This document shows, one piece after another, positions 1 through 8,344 of a stretch of DNA of 64,000 nt. The stretch comes from Candidatus Gastranaerophilales bacterium HUM_9 (GTDB taxonomy: Bacteria; Cyanobacteriota; Vampirovibrionia; Gastranaerophilales; Gastranaerophilaceae). The position numbers and the translations under genes are program-made. Position 1 is the first letter of the stretch. Each line of letters begins with the position of its first letter. The stretch is from NCBI GenBank assembly GCA_002103075.1, contig DABG01000018.1, positions 406,585 through 470,584 on the forward strand. The letters run 5' to 3'. Under the pieces are notes generated by a model, which saw only the letters and a program-made list of their open reading frames with translations, had not been told where the DNA came from and did not search any database.

Positions 1-768
1 ATGTTGGATAAACATTATACAACTGACGTGATAACGCTCAAGTCGTATGACTTGAACGATGCAGATAAAATTTTAGTCATGTATTCAAAAGAAAAAGGTC
101 TTATGCGTAGTGTTGCAAAAGGGATTAAACGACCTAAAAGTAAGCTGGGTTCAAGGCTTGATTTGTTGATGGCTAATAACTTACAACTTAGTCGTGGTAG
201 GAATATGGACACTATTTGTCAGGCACAGACTATCAATAACTTTAAGGATATAAGAGAGGATATTTCTAAACTTATGATTTCTTCTTATATATCTGAGATT
301 GTGGCGAATTATGGAATGGAAAATGACCCAAGTTCTAATGAGGTTTATGAACTTTTGTACAGAGCTATCGAAAACATTTCTAGGGCAGAAACTAAAGTTC
401 AAATATTATTGGGTGCTTTAAAGTTTCAATTAAAGATGATGTATCTGACTGGGGTTATGCCTGAATTGAATTATTGTGTCGGGTGTAGAAAAGAATTAAC
501 TACACAGGATATGTATTTTTCTGTAGAAAAGGGTGGAGTATTTTGTTCTTGTTGTAATACGGTTTCTAACCATTCTGTTGAAATTCCTTATAAAGTGAGA
601 GATTTTTTGTATACTTTACTTAATACGAATTTTGAAGATGAAAGTGAGTATGAAAAGAAAGCTACTGAAAAGGTTTGTTTAGTGTGTTTTAATTTATTGA
701 AGGATTATTTGACAAAACATTCATCAAAGAAATTTAAGTCTGATAAGATTTTAGCAAGTATTTTGTAA
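1..768 (+). CDS. recO: DNA repair protein RecO
   Basis: 255 residues, the usual RecO length. The N-terminal stretch (about 1-80) reads as the RecO OB-fold (TLKSYDLNDADKILVMYSKE, then KGIKRPKSKLG), followed by a helical domain. A zinc-ribbon-like cluster is visible: C159-x2-C162 and C182/C184/C185. In the family RecO binds ssDNA and SSB and loads RecA with RecR in RecFOR gap repair. The ATG is at base 1, so upstream context and the true start cannot be checked, but the first residues fit a complete family N-terminus. A bidirectional terminator follows. Confident identification. Confidence 0.93.
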   Translation: MLDKHYTTDVITLKSYDLNDADKILVMYSKEKGLMRSVAKGIKRPKSKLGSRLDLLMANNLQLSRGRNMDTICQAQTINNFKDIREDISKLMISSYISEIVANYGMENDPSSNEVYELLYRAIENISRAETKVQILLGALKFQLKMMYLTGVMPELNYCVGCRKELTTQDMYFSVEKGGVFCSCCNTVSNHSVEIPYKVRDFLYTLLNTNFEDESEYEKKATEKVCLVCFNLLKDYLTKHSSKKFKSDKILASIL

Positions 769-800
769 TTTTTACAAATATTTATGGTTTAAAAACAAAA

Positions 801-827
801 TGCCCTATTTATATAGGACATTTTTTT
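801..827. terminator. bidirectional rho-independent terminator
   Basis: Stem TGCCCTAT / ATAGGACA (801-808 and 813-820, one C.A mismatch that is a G.U pair on the other strand) followed by seven T (821-827). An A-rich run at 791-800 supplies the U-tract for the minus strand. It lies between convergent recO and the small winged-helix gene. Confidence 0.75.
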
Positions 828-859
828 AATGTTTATAAACAAATCTTAAATAAAATTTG

Positions 860-1102
860 TTATTTTAATTTTACTGTTACTGAACGAATTTTCTTAGTAT
901 ATTCAATTTTGTCTTCTCTTGACAACCAACCAAGACCCATTTCAGCAAAGTTTTCATATAAGTTCAAATCTTTTTTTAGCTTAGAGATAGATACTTCACC
1001 TTTGTCTGACAAATAGTTGTAAATCATACCTGCTGCGTTAATGATTTCTTGTTGAATGTTAGCATCAGCTGCTAATGTTGCTTTTTTCTTTAATAGTGCC
1101 AT
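860..1102 (-). CDS. small winged helix-turn-helix protein (DUF2582-like)
   Basis: 80 residues. After a lysine-rich start the protein reads as one winged-helix domain: IINAAGMIYNYLSDKGEVSI, KLKKDLNL, then a LGWLSREDKI stretch and a short beta wing. This pattern matches the stand-alone winged-helix family called DUF2582, whose members are small putative DNA- or RNA-binding proteins of unknown target. A good AAGGAG site lies about 10 nt upstream of the ATG. Divergently transcribed from the large helicase gene, with 77 bp between starts. The family call is from memory of the motif; the function is not established. Confidence 0.7.
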   Translation of the reverse strand: MALLKKKATLAADANIQQEIINAAGMIYNYLSDKGEVSISKLKKDLNLYENFAEMGLGWLSREDKIEYTKKIRSVTVKLK

Positions 1103-1179
1103 ATTAACTAACTCCTTTTCTTGATTACATATATATATTATTTTAAAAATTTAATTTATGCAATATAATATTAATTAAT

Positions 1180-4100
1180 ATGATAATAAATAAAATTTCT
1201 GATAAAAATAACGTAAAAATTATAACAAAGCAATATCTGGAATGGCTTGATATGGGTGCTATTTCGTCTGAGATATTAGTGTTAAGTTTTAATTCAAATT
1301 CTAAAAAAAATATTGAAAAAAATATACTAAAATTAACAAAAAAAAATCTATTATCAGAATTTAAAATTCATACTTTTAACGGTTTAATTTATAACACAAT
1401 TTTGGATAATTGGAGCAAGTTAGAAGATTTGCTAGATAAAGAAGATTGTATAATTTCACCTAATCTTGTAGGACTTGAAGTTTCACAGCTTCTGTTTAAG
1501 CAGATTATTCAGGAACAAGTGGTTAAGGGTTATAATTCTAAAAAATCCTTGTTGCAACAGATTTTTAGACGTTATTCTTTAATTGTAAATAATCACCTTT
1601 CCCCAACAGAAATTAAACATAAATCAGAAATTTTGCACGAAGCATTTGGAGAAGATGCAAATAATATTATCAATCTTTATAAGTCGAAAACTATTGATTT
1701 GAGAAGTTTTGATTATATTAGACAGGCTCAAATTTTTGGATATATTTATAAAAATACTGAGTATTTTAAAAATATTAAATATTTAATAATTGAAGATGGC
1801 GATGAAGTGACGCCATTGTTAATAGATTTTGTAAAATTGATTGCTAAGCAATTGAAAGATAGCTTAATTTTGTTAGATGTAAATGGCGGAAGTCGTTGTG
1901 GATATTTGTGTGCAGACCTTGAGGCACCACAAAAGTTTGAGAAAATTTTTAAAGAAAAAATTCAAAATTATGATGATAAATTTGTTGATAAAACTATTTG
2001 GGAAAATGTTTTTTCTGAAACAAAAACTCCGATAAAAAATATTAAGAATTTTTCTGCTTCAAAACGTCTAGATATGATTGATGAAGTTATCCAGAAAATT
2101 ATTAAATTGTTGAATAAAAATGTAAAACCGTCTGACATTGCAATTATTACACCTATTCAAGATAGTATGCTAAAGTGTCTTTTGCAAGAGGGATTGAATA
2201 ATTATGATTTAAAATTTTTATCGGGTAATGAAAAACTCGTTCAGAACCCTTTGGTTAAATCGATTTTGGTTATGCTTAAACTTGTTCAAGGTAAACCTGT
2301 TGACGAATATGAATTAAGACTTGTACTTTCAAATTCTTTAAAAATTCCAATAAGATATTGTGAAAATATTTTGAAAACATTTGGAAAAACAGGCGAACTT
2401 AGGGAATATGAGATAGGAAGTTATACTGAAAAATATGAACAGCTCTGTAAAGTTGTTGAATTCTTACGTGGTTCAAAATATAAACTATCTAAAAAAGCAA
2501 GCTATATTTATGAAAATTTGATTGAATCAGTTGATGAACAAGAATTGAAAAAGTTTTCGTTTTTTGTAAAAGAATTGCAGGATTTTGAAAAAACTTTTGC
2601 AAATAATTATGATGAAAAAGTTGAAGATGAAATTATTGTACAATTAGAAAATACTGTTATTGCAGAAAATCCTTATTCTGTATTAGAAATCAAAGATAGT
2701 GAAATAATAGTTTCTACTCCACAAAAAATTATTGATAATAAAATTACAACTAAATATCAGTTTTGGCTAGATATATCTTCTGGTGAGTGGCAAAAAATGG
2801 ATATTGGTCCATTATATAATTCGTGGGTGTTCCAAAAGAATTGGACAAAAGATGAGTATACGGTTGAGGATAATATTAAGTTCACTAACGAAAAAACTGC
2901 AAGGTTTTTGTGGAAACTTTATCATAACGCTAAAAAAATTGTTGTTTGTTCAAGTTTGTTTGATACACAAGGAGTTGAAAACCTTGGTGGAATTGAAAAA
3001 TTTGTTGTTGTGGAAACAGAAGTTCCAAAAGAAAAGCCTAAACAATTTAAAATTATACCACGTGACGACCAAAAACCAGTACTTGAGTATAAATCAGGCA
3101 AAATGGCGATTTCAGCAGTTCCTGGGGCGGGAAAAACTACTATTTTGTTAGCGTTGATTGTGAAACTTTTGAAGCGTGGTATAAAACCAGAGAATATTTA
3201 TGTAATGACTTATATGGAATCTGCTGCCAGAAATTTTAAAGAACGTATCAAAGCACTTTATCCGTCTTCTTCTAAGTTGCCCAATATTAGTACTATTCAT
3301 GGACTTGCGTTGAGGATTATTAAAGAAAATTCGAATTATGAACGTATTGGATTAAACCCTGATTTTGAGATTTGTGACGATATCCAGCGAGGGAGAATAA
3401 TAAAATTTTTATCCAAAAACCTTAAAAAAGAAGATGTGGACGACTTTGATAGAGCAGTGTCTGTGCTAAAACTATGTGGTGCTAATTTGAACTATAAACA
3501 AAATCCGGAGATGGCACGTATTATGGGATTAAAGCGTGGCACGGTTGAAGAAGCTAAAATGGCTAGATTTTTGAAGTTTTTCTATGCTTACCAAAGAACA
3601 CTGATTTCTCAAGGGTTGATTGATTATGATGATATTTTGATTTCTGCGGTTAGGTTGCTCGAACAAAATCCTGATGTACTTGAATATTATCAGAATATCT
3701 GTGAATACATGATTGAAGATGAGGCTCAAGATTCTTCGTTTATTCAACAAAAGTTGATAAATATGCTTTGTGCAAAACATAACAATTTAATAAGATGCGG
3801 GGATATCAATCAAGCGATTACAACGACTTTTACCAATGCAGATATATCTGGATTTAAACAGTTTATTGATGAGTCACAAAAGGTTAGTATGAATTGCTCT
3901 CAACGTTGTAGTGAGGGTGTTTGGAAACTTGCAAATTCGCTTGTTGATGTAGGGGAAAGACTGCTTCCAAATGCATTTTATAAAATATATATGAATCCTG
4001 TTGAGGGTAGAAATCCGGAAGAGAAAAAGCCTATTGTATCAGAGTTTTATAATAATGGTATTGATGAAAAAATTAAGGTCGTTAATACGATTAAGACGTT

Positions 4101-5040
4101 GTTTAGACAAAATCCTAAAAGTACTGTTGGGGTTTTGTTGAGAAATAATTATCAGGTTAATGCGTGGGCAAAGTATATTAATGATTCTGGTTTGAATGCG
4201 ATTACAAGAAATGAGTGTTTGGCTCAAAAAAATATTTTTAAAGTGATTTATTCTATTTTGAAACTTGTTGCAAATCCTTTTGATAACGAGATTGTGGCGA
4301 ATGCGTATGAGAATATGGCAGAGGCTGGGATTTTGAAGTTTGGCAAGAAAGAATATATTACAGCTTTTATGGGTAGTTTTTTAGCTCAAAATAACGATAT
4401 TATTGAAGATAAAGAGTTGAGTAAATTTCATTGGGATATGAACTATTGGTTGTCATTTACAGAGTTGACAATTGATGAGTTGGCTTTGAAAATTGGCTTG
4501 AATTATTTTTCAGGAAATATTGAAAAGTCTAATATATTCTTGATTTCAACTTTGATTGCAAAGATTAATAATGGGAATTTTAAACAAACGCTTGATAGGC
4601 TCAATGATTTATCCTCAAAACCTAATTTGAGTGGGTTTAAATTCTTTACTCCAGAAGATGAGAACCAAGAAAGTTATGGAAAAGTTCAAATTATGACCTT
4701 GCATAAGTCTAAGGGTGATGAGTTTGACTATGTGTTCTTGCCAGAGATGAGCGAAAAGAATCTTACACTCGATATTGATGAATTGTCATTGAAGAAATCA
4801 TCAGGGTTTATGGAGAATGTAAGAGGTTTGAAAGCTGGGTATAAGAAAAAGAGTGAATATGAGCAAAAGCAAGATATTATTGCTGAAGATTTTAGATTGT
4901 TGTATGTTGCAATTACTCGAGCAAAAAGACGTTTGTATATATCAGTGGCAAAGAAAGATAAACATTTTGGGCGTATGCAAACGGTTGTGCCGAGCATAAT
5001 TTTTGACGAATTGTTAGGAAAATATCCTCTAAATAGTTGA
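1180..5040 (+). CDS. UvrD-like SF1 helicase with a degenerate N-terminal helicase half
   Basis: 1286 residues. The C-terminal half carries a complete SF1A motif set: Walker A PGAGKTT at 648-654, Ia (TYMESAARNFKERI), Ib (STIHGLAL), Walker B DEAQD at 847-851, III (RCGDINQ), IV (VGVLLRNNYQVNAW), V (TLHKSKGDEFD, about 1173-1183) and VI (LLYVAITRAKRR, about 1240-1251). The N-terminal ~600 residues look like a second helicase core that has lost Walker A: VLSFNSNSKKNIEKNI resembles Ia, IHTFNGLIYNTI resembles Ib, YLIIEDGDE sits where Walker B would be, IAIITPIQDSMLKCLLQEGL resembles IV, and FLWKLYHNAKKIVVCSS resembles VI. Known UvrD-like enzymes unwind DNA 3'-5' in repair and recombination. No C-terminal nuclease motif is seen. 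The start lacks a ribosome binding site; TATAAT at 1164-1169 lies 10 nt upstream of the ATG. The pseudo-helicase reading is an inference. Confidence 0.85.
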   Translation: MIINKISDKNNVKIITKQYLEWLDMGAISSEILVLSFNSNSKKNIEKNILKLTKKNLLSEFKIHTFNGLIYNTILDNWSKLEDLLDKEDCIISPNLVGLEVSQLLFKQIIQEQVVKGYNSKKSLLQQIFRRYSLIVNNHLSPTEIKHKSEILHEAFGEDANNIINLYKSKTIDLRSFDYIRQAQIFGYIYKNTEYFKNIKYLIIEDGDEVTPLLIDFVKLIAKQLKDSLILLDVNGGSRCGYLCADLEAPQKFEKIFKEKIQNYDDKFVDKTIWENVFSETKTPIKNIKNFSASKRLDMIDEVIQKIIKLLNKNVKPSDIAIITPIQDSMLKCLLQEGLNNYDLKFLSGNEKLVQNPLVKSILVMLKLVQGKPVDEYELRLVLSNSLKIPIRYCENILKTFGKTGELREYEIGSYTEKYEQLCKVVEFLRGSKYKLSKKASYIYENLIESVDEQELKKFSFFVKELQDFEKTFANNYDEKVEDEIIVQLENTVIAENPYSVLEIKDSEIIVSTPQKIIDNKITTKYQFWLDISSGEWQKMDIGPLYNSWVFQKNWTKDEYTVEDNIKFTNEKTARFLWKLYHNAKKIVVCSSLFDTQGVENLGGIEKFVVVETEVPKEKPKQFKIIPRDDQKPVLEYKSGKMAISAVPGAGKTTILLALIVKLLKRGIKPENIYVMTYMESAARNFKERIKALYPSSSKLPNISTIHGLALRIIKENSNYERIGLNPDFEICDDIQRGRIIKFLSKNLKKEDVDDFDRAVSVLKLCGANLNYKQNPEMARIMGLKRGTVEEAKMARFLKFFYAYQRTLISQGLIDYDDILISAVRLLEQNPDVLEYYQNICEYMIEDEAQDSSFIQQKLINMLCAKHNNLIRCGDINQAITTTFTNADISGFKQFIDESQKVSMNCSQRCSEGVWKLANSLVDVGERLLPNAFYKIYMNPVEGRNPEEKKPIVSEFYNNGIDEKIKVVNTIKTLFRQNPKSTVGVLLRNNYQVNAWAKYINDSGLNAITRNECLAQKNIFKVIYSILKLVANPFDNEIVANAYENMAEAGILKFGKKEYITAFMGSFLAQNNDIIEDKELSKFHWDMNYWLSFTELTIDELALKIGLNYFSGNIEKSNIFLISTLIAKINNGNFKQTLDRLNDLSSKPNLSGFKFFTPEDENQESYGKVQIMTLHKSKGDEFDYVFLPEMSEKNLTLDIDELSLKKSSGFMENVRGLKAGYKKKSEYEQKQDIIAEDFRLLYVAITRAKRRLYISVAKKDKHFGRMQTVVPSIIFDELLGKYPLNS

Positions 5041-5119
5041 AATATTGAGGGTAAAATCACAAATATGTTTGAAAAATAATAATGATATGTTAATATAAGT
5101 ACGTTAGAGTAGATAATAT

Positions 5120-5135
5120 AAGGAGAAAAGCCATA
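5120..5135 (+). promoter_or_regulatory. infC: Shine-Dalgarno and AUA start codon of infC
   Basis: AAGGAG at 5120-5125, a 7-nt spacer, then ATA at 5133-5135 in frame with the IF3 body. There is no ATG, GTG or TTG in frame between the stop codon at 5091-5093 and the ATG at 5190, and the ATG at 5190 has no ribosome binding site. Rare start codons (AUU in Escherichia coli) are a known autoregulatory device of infC, because IF3 rejects them. Confidence 0.8.
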
Positions 5136-5681
5136 GCACCGGAAGATAGAAGGTTTGGAAACAGACGAGATAATAAAGATAAAGCAATAATGAATGAAAG
5201 AATTCGTTCAGCAGAAGTAAGACTAATTGACCAAAACGGAGATAATCACGGTGTGGTTGCGACTTCAAAAGCGTTAGCGATGGCAGAAGACGCAGATATG
5301 GACTTGGTTTTAATAAGCCCTAACCAAGAACCTCCTGTAGCAAAAATATTGAACTACGGTAAATATAAATACGAGTTGGAAAAGAAAGCAAAAGAAGCTA
5401 AGAAAAAACAACATACCGTAGATGTAAAAGAAGTAAAAGTAAGATATAAGATTGATACTCACGATTATCAAGTTAGAATTAAGAATATCAATAAATTTAT
5501 TGCACAAGGCAATAAGGTAAAGATTGTTGTAATGTTACGTGGTAGAGAAATGCAACATTCAAACTTAGCATTTGATTTGGCTAACAAGTTTATGGAAGAC
5601 TTGGTGGGTGATACGATTGCTGTTGAAAAGAAACCACAATTAGAAGGCAGAAACGTAACATTGTTCTTAGCTCCAGTATAA
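5133..5681 (+). CDS. infC: translation initiation factor IF-3
   Basis: 182 residues if started at AUA 5133; 163 from ATG 5190. The IF3 N domain begins at MNERIRSAEVRLID and includes LALMAEDA-like and NQEPPVAKILNYGKYKYE stretches. A lysine-rich linker helix follows, then the C domain with KVKIVVMLRGREM. IF3 binds the 30S subunit, prevents 50S joining and proofreads start codons. The AUA start is preferred: it has a strong, correctly spaced Shine-Dalgarno, and the 19 added residues match the N-terminal tail present before the conserved region in known IF3s. Unusually, rpmI and rplT do not follow; a tRNA-Phe promoter does. Confidence 0.93.
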   Translation: MAPEDRRFGNRRDNKDKAIMNERIRSAEVRLIDQNGDNHGVVATSKALAMAEDADMDLVLISPNQEPPVAKILNYGKYKYELEKKAKEAKKKQHTVDVKEVKVRYKIDTHDYQVRIKNINKFIAQGNKVKIVVMLRGREMQHSNLAFDLANKFMEDLVGDTIAVEKKPQLEGRNVTLFLAPV

Positions 5682-5695
5682 AAATAAAAAAGTTA

Positions 5696-5723
5696 TTGAC
5701 TAAAAATCTTTATACGGTAGAAT
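5696..5723 (+). promoter_or_regulatory. sigma-70-type promoter for the tRNA-Phe region
   Basis: TTGACT at 5696-5701, a 16-nt spacer and TAGAAT at 5718-5723. It lies just after infC and ahead of the disrupted and intact tRNA-Phe copies. Confidence 0.65.
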
Positions 5724-5798
5724 AGACATACAGGGTTGAGAAAGAAGTTTTTCGGCCGTGTCTGAAAATGACAATTAAATATAGAATAAATAATGTGT

Positions 5799-5866
5799 GC
5801 CGCAATAGCTCCCCAGTGAAGCGAAGCGGAACGAAAAGGAAAAATAGTAGAGCAAGGCTCTACCAA
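5799..5866 (+). pseudogene. disrupted 5' half of a duplicated tRNA-Phe
   Basis: 5799-5811 repeats the first 13 nt of the intact tRNA-Phe (acceptor strand plus TA plus GCTC). It is followed by about 36 bp of unrelated purine-rich sequence and then by TAGAGCAAGG, the next tRNA segment. The flank upstream (from 5765) is duplicated ahead of the intact tRNA (from 5874) with one small indel. After TAGAGCAAG the sequence turns into GCTCTACCAAC, the inverted complement of the same D-arm, forming a TAGAGC-AAG-GCTCTA hairpin. No 3' half exists, so it cannot make a tRNA. Confidence 0.7.
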
Positions 5867-5906
5867 CGTTTCCAAAATGACAATTAAATATAAACAAATA
5901 ATGTGT

Positions 5907-5982
5907 GCCGCAATAGCTCAGTTGGTAGAGCAAGGGACTGAAAATCCCTGTGTCCTTGGTTCAATTCCGAGTTGCGGCACCA
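5907..5982 (+). tRNA. tRNA-Phe (GAA)
   Basis: 76 nt with encoded CCA. Acceptor GCCGCAA pairs with TTGCGGC, followed by discriminator A and CCA at 5980-5982. The D arm is GCTC...GAGC, the anticodon stem AGGGA/TCCCT, with anticodon GAA at 5940-5942; the T loop TTCAATT is present. Standard cloverleaf. Confidence 0.96.
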
Positions 5983-5998
5983 TTTTTGTTTGTATAAT

Positions 5999-6180
5999 GT
6001 CATTCATAGGGAGTGCAACGACCGAAGAATCCCCTTGAACATGTATAGCACGTCATTACGAGGAACGGAGTGACGTGGTAATCCAGAAAAAGTTTTTTTA
6101 TGTACGCAGAACTATTGGTTTATAGATTGCCACACTTAATACATTGCATACCGTTAAATTGCTTGTAATGATGTATTAAA
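5999..6180. repeat. mosaic intergenic repeat block
   Basis: Contains module A (GTCATTCA-type, with CGACCGAAGAATCCCC, 5999-6043), module D (CGTCATTACGAGGAACGGAG, then GACGTGGTAATCC, from 6052) and a decayed copy of module C in reverse (ATTGCCACACTTAATACATT, about 6127-6180). The same modules recur at 16.8, 22, 34, 45, 49, 51 and 59 kb. No coding potential. Confidence 0.8.
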
Positions 6181-6269
6181 CTCACCCACAAAAACGAAGA
6201 AAGGCCACATCATCTCGACGTGAGCCCCTCTTACCATATTTAACAACGAAAAAGAAATTTTTATATTTA

Positions 6270-8099
6270 CTAGCCACCGAACGTTTTGAAACTTGATTCA
6301 ACGTTTTTACTAACAACTTTCTGACAAGCTTCCATTTCTGTTTGAAGTGCAGATTGTTCAGTATTTAATTGTTCAAGTCTTAATTGAAGCTGTCTATCTT
6401 CTGCCTGAATAATTTCAGTTTTTGCGTTAATTCTTGCAACTTCGTTATCGTACTGTTCTTGTTTGTAACGATATTGGTTCATTGCATTGTTATACGCATC
6501 TTCATCAGTAATAGCTTCACAGTTCAATGTATATACTACGCTATCATCTTCAAATTTGATTGATTTGAAACGACCTGTGCCATCTGTTTCACATAATGCG
6601 TTCTTAACCTCTTCAACTTTTGTTTTGATGTATGAAGCGTTATAGTATTTAAGTTTGAATTGTCCATCAATACCGTTTTCTGCGATATTGTTTTTGTCAG
6701 CACCTTCACAAGCCTTTGATAAATCATCGGTAGTTGTGTAGTATGTTGTGCCATTCATTTGGAATTTATAAATCCCACCTAAATATTCGCCAGTATCAGG
6801 GTCAAAACACTTAGACAAGTTTGCATAAGCCTGTGGATCATTAGCTTTCATATCCTTAAGTACTTGTTCAAGCTCTGTTTTCATGTTCTTTTGATCAGCA
6901 TCTGTCCAGTCATCTGGCAAGATTTCTGTCAAATTGCAGTTACCAACTGATGTGTAGTTTGAATATGTAGGGTTGTTTTCTGCTGAATGTAAGAACAATT
7001 TATCCTTAACGTCAGCTGGATTATCTGGGTTTAATACTAAATTAGAAATTTCTTTAGCAGATAAGTAGCTTGTGCCATCTGTATAGTATACATTTGTATC
7101 ACCACTTCTTACGGTTGCTGTAGCAACATCGCCTTGAGCGTTTGCTGTCTTATCCATTTCATTTCCGCTTATGAATACATAATTACCGTCATCAAGTTTT
7201 GTTGCATAATATGTATCATTGATATCAAAATTTGCACCATAACTTTGTGTAATAAGGTTCTTAAGTGCTGGGTTGTTGTCTAAATCAACTTCTGAGAATG
7301 CTGTTCCAGCTGCAACAGTTTTTTCAATAAAACGTGGGTTATCTGCTGCATCTTCTGCTTTTGTATCGTCAAAATCAGGGTTTGGAACTTTAACTTTTAC
7401 ATCTTGAGCAAATGCCCATTGATTTGTTGTAGCAGCTGCACCACCAGCATTATCAACCCAAGAACTTGTACCACCGTCCCAAGTTTTTGGTATGGCACCA
7501 GCTTTTGTGAAGTTTGCACGTGCTCCACTTGCTGTTTGTGTTGTTCTTGAATAGATTGCATCTAGTGCATCTACTTGATCTGGATCAGATGTTGCATCAA
7601 CTCTTCGGAATGTCTTAGTTGATTCAACACCGTTTCTCAACATTGTAAATGTGTAAGTGTCATCACCAGCACCAGTCTTAGACTCTTGCTTGTAGTCCAC
7701 ATTAAGAATTTGATACTCTGTATCAGGTTTGTTCGTAAAGTGGTTTGTCTTAAGTGCTTGAACTTGAGGATCGTTAAGTTTTTTCGCAGAACCTGTGTAT
7801 ACGTCCTCATAGTGATAACTTGTTACAACATAGTTGTAATCTTCTTGTGGTGTACCTAGCCTGTAAAAATCTGAAACTACAGAATTATTGATGCCATCAC
7901 TCCAAGAATATTGAAGAGTGGTGTAATCTGTGCTGTCAGGACAAGTTGGTACAGACATCGTCAACATCTGATTAAATAAATCAGCTGATTGGTTTGACAA
8001 GTTTAACCTTTGTTGGTTTAACTGTTGGCCTTCATATTCGGTATTTGTCTTTCTGGCAGACAAAGCCAAATATCGAGCCTGCGTAGCTGCCATACCCAT
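6270..8099 (-). CDS. large coiled-coil protein with MGMAATQAR-type N-terminus
   Basis: 609 residues, function unknown. Three parts are visible. Residues 1-50 form a helical leader (MGMAATQARYLALSARKTN, then a Q/N-rich helix). The middle is a long Asp/Thr/Tyr/Asn-rich section with many short beta-like repeats and only two or three Cys. The C-terminal ~90 residues are a heptad-like helix (RQLQLRLEQLNTEQSALQTE) ending in SSFKTFGG. This layout, terminal helices around a variable middle, resembles flagellin or hook-associated and other axial proteins exported without a cleaved signal peptide, but no flagellar or type III genes are in the window, so that is speculation. AAGGAG precedes the ATG. An AAACCATG motif lies at 8143-8150 upstream. 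Confidence 0.75.
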   Translation of the reverse strand: MGMAATQARYLALSARKTNTEYEGQQLNQQRLNLSNQSADLFNQMLTMSVPTCPDSTDYTTLQYSWSDGINNSVVSDFYRLGTPQEDYNYVVTSYHYEDVYTGSAKKLNDPQVQALKTNHFTNKPDTEYQILNVDYKQESKTGAGDDTYTFTMLRNGVESTKTFRRVDATSDPDQVDALDAIYSRTTQTASGARANFTKAGAIPKTWDGGTSSWVDNAGGAAATTNQWAFAQDVKVKVPNPDFDDTKAEDAADNPRFIEKTVAAGTAFSEVDLDNNPALKNLITQSYGANFDINDTYYATKLDDGNYVFISGNEMDKTANAQGDVATATVRSGDTNVYYTDGTSYLSAKEISNLVLNPDNPADVKDKLFLHSAENNPTYSNYTSVGNCNLTEILPDDWTDADQKNMKTELEQVLKDMKANDPQAYANLSKCFDPDTGEYLGGIYKFQMNGTTYYTTTDDLSKACEGADKNNIAENGIDGQFKLKYYNASYIKTKVEEVKNALCETDGTGRFKSIKFEDDSVVYTLNCEAITDEDAYNNAMNQYRYKQEQYDNEVARINAKTEIIQAEDRQLQLRLEQLNTEQSALQTEMEACQKVVSKNVESSFKTFGG

Positions 8100-8241
8100 A
8101 GGCTTCTCCTTTCGTTGTTAATATGTGTTAAATATGTTTTTTCATGGTTTCTTTTAATGCTACTTTTTTATTTTTCAATTTTTTATTACATAGCACTACT
8201 ATTATGTTACATTTCTTAACATTTCTTTTCAACGGTTATAG

Positions 8242-8288
8242 ATTTGTATTCTATACAAATGTATAAAGGATTTCATACTAAAGTATGA
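8242..8288. promoter_or_regulatory. two tandem perfect palindromes
   Basis: ATTTGTAT-TCT-ATACAAAT (8242-8260) and TCATACT-AA-AGTATGA (8273-8288), each without a mismatch, separated by 12 bp. They lie between the end of mtnN and the start of the 609-aa gene. No T-tract follows on either strand, so protein-binding operators are more likely than terminators. Confidence 0.45.
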
Positions 8289-8344
8289 GAGATTAGGGGT
8301 TGTTGATGATTTTTGGTGATTTTGTCGTGTACGCATTAAATACG

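Noticed and set aside
5765..5920. Integrated prophage or island attachment site at tRNA-Phe
   Set aside because: The duplicated part is the 5' end, only about 110 bp lie between copies, and no integrase is present; treated as a small insertion scar.
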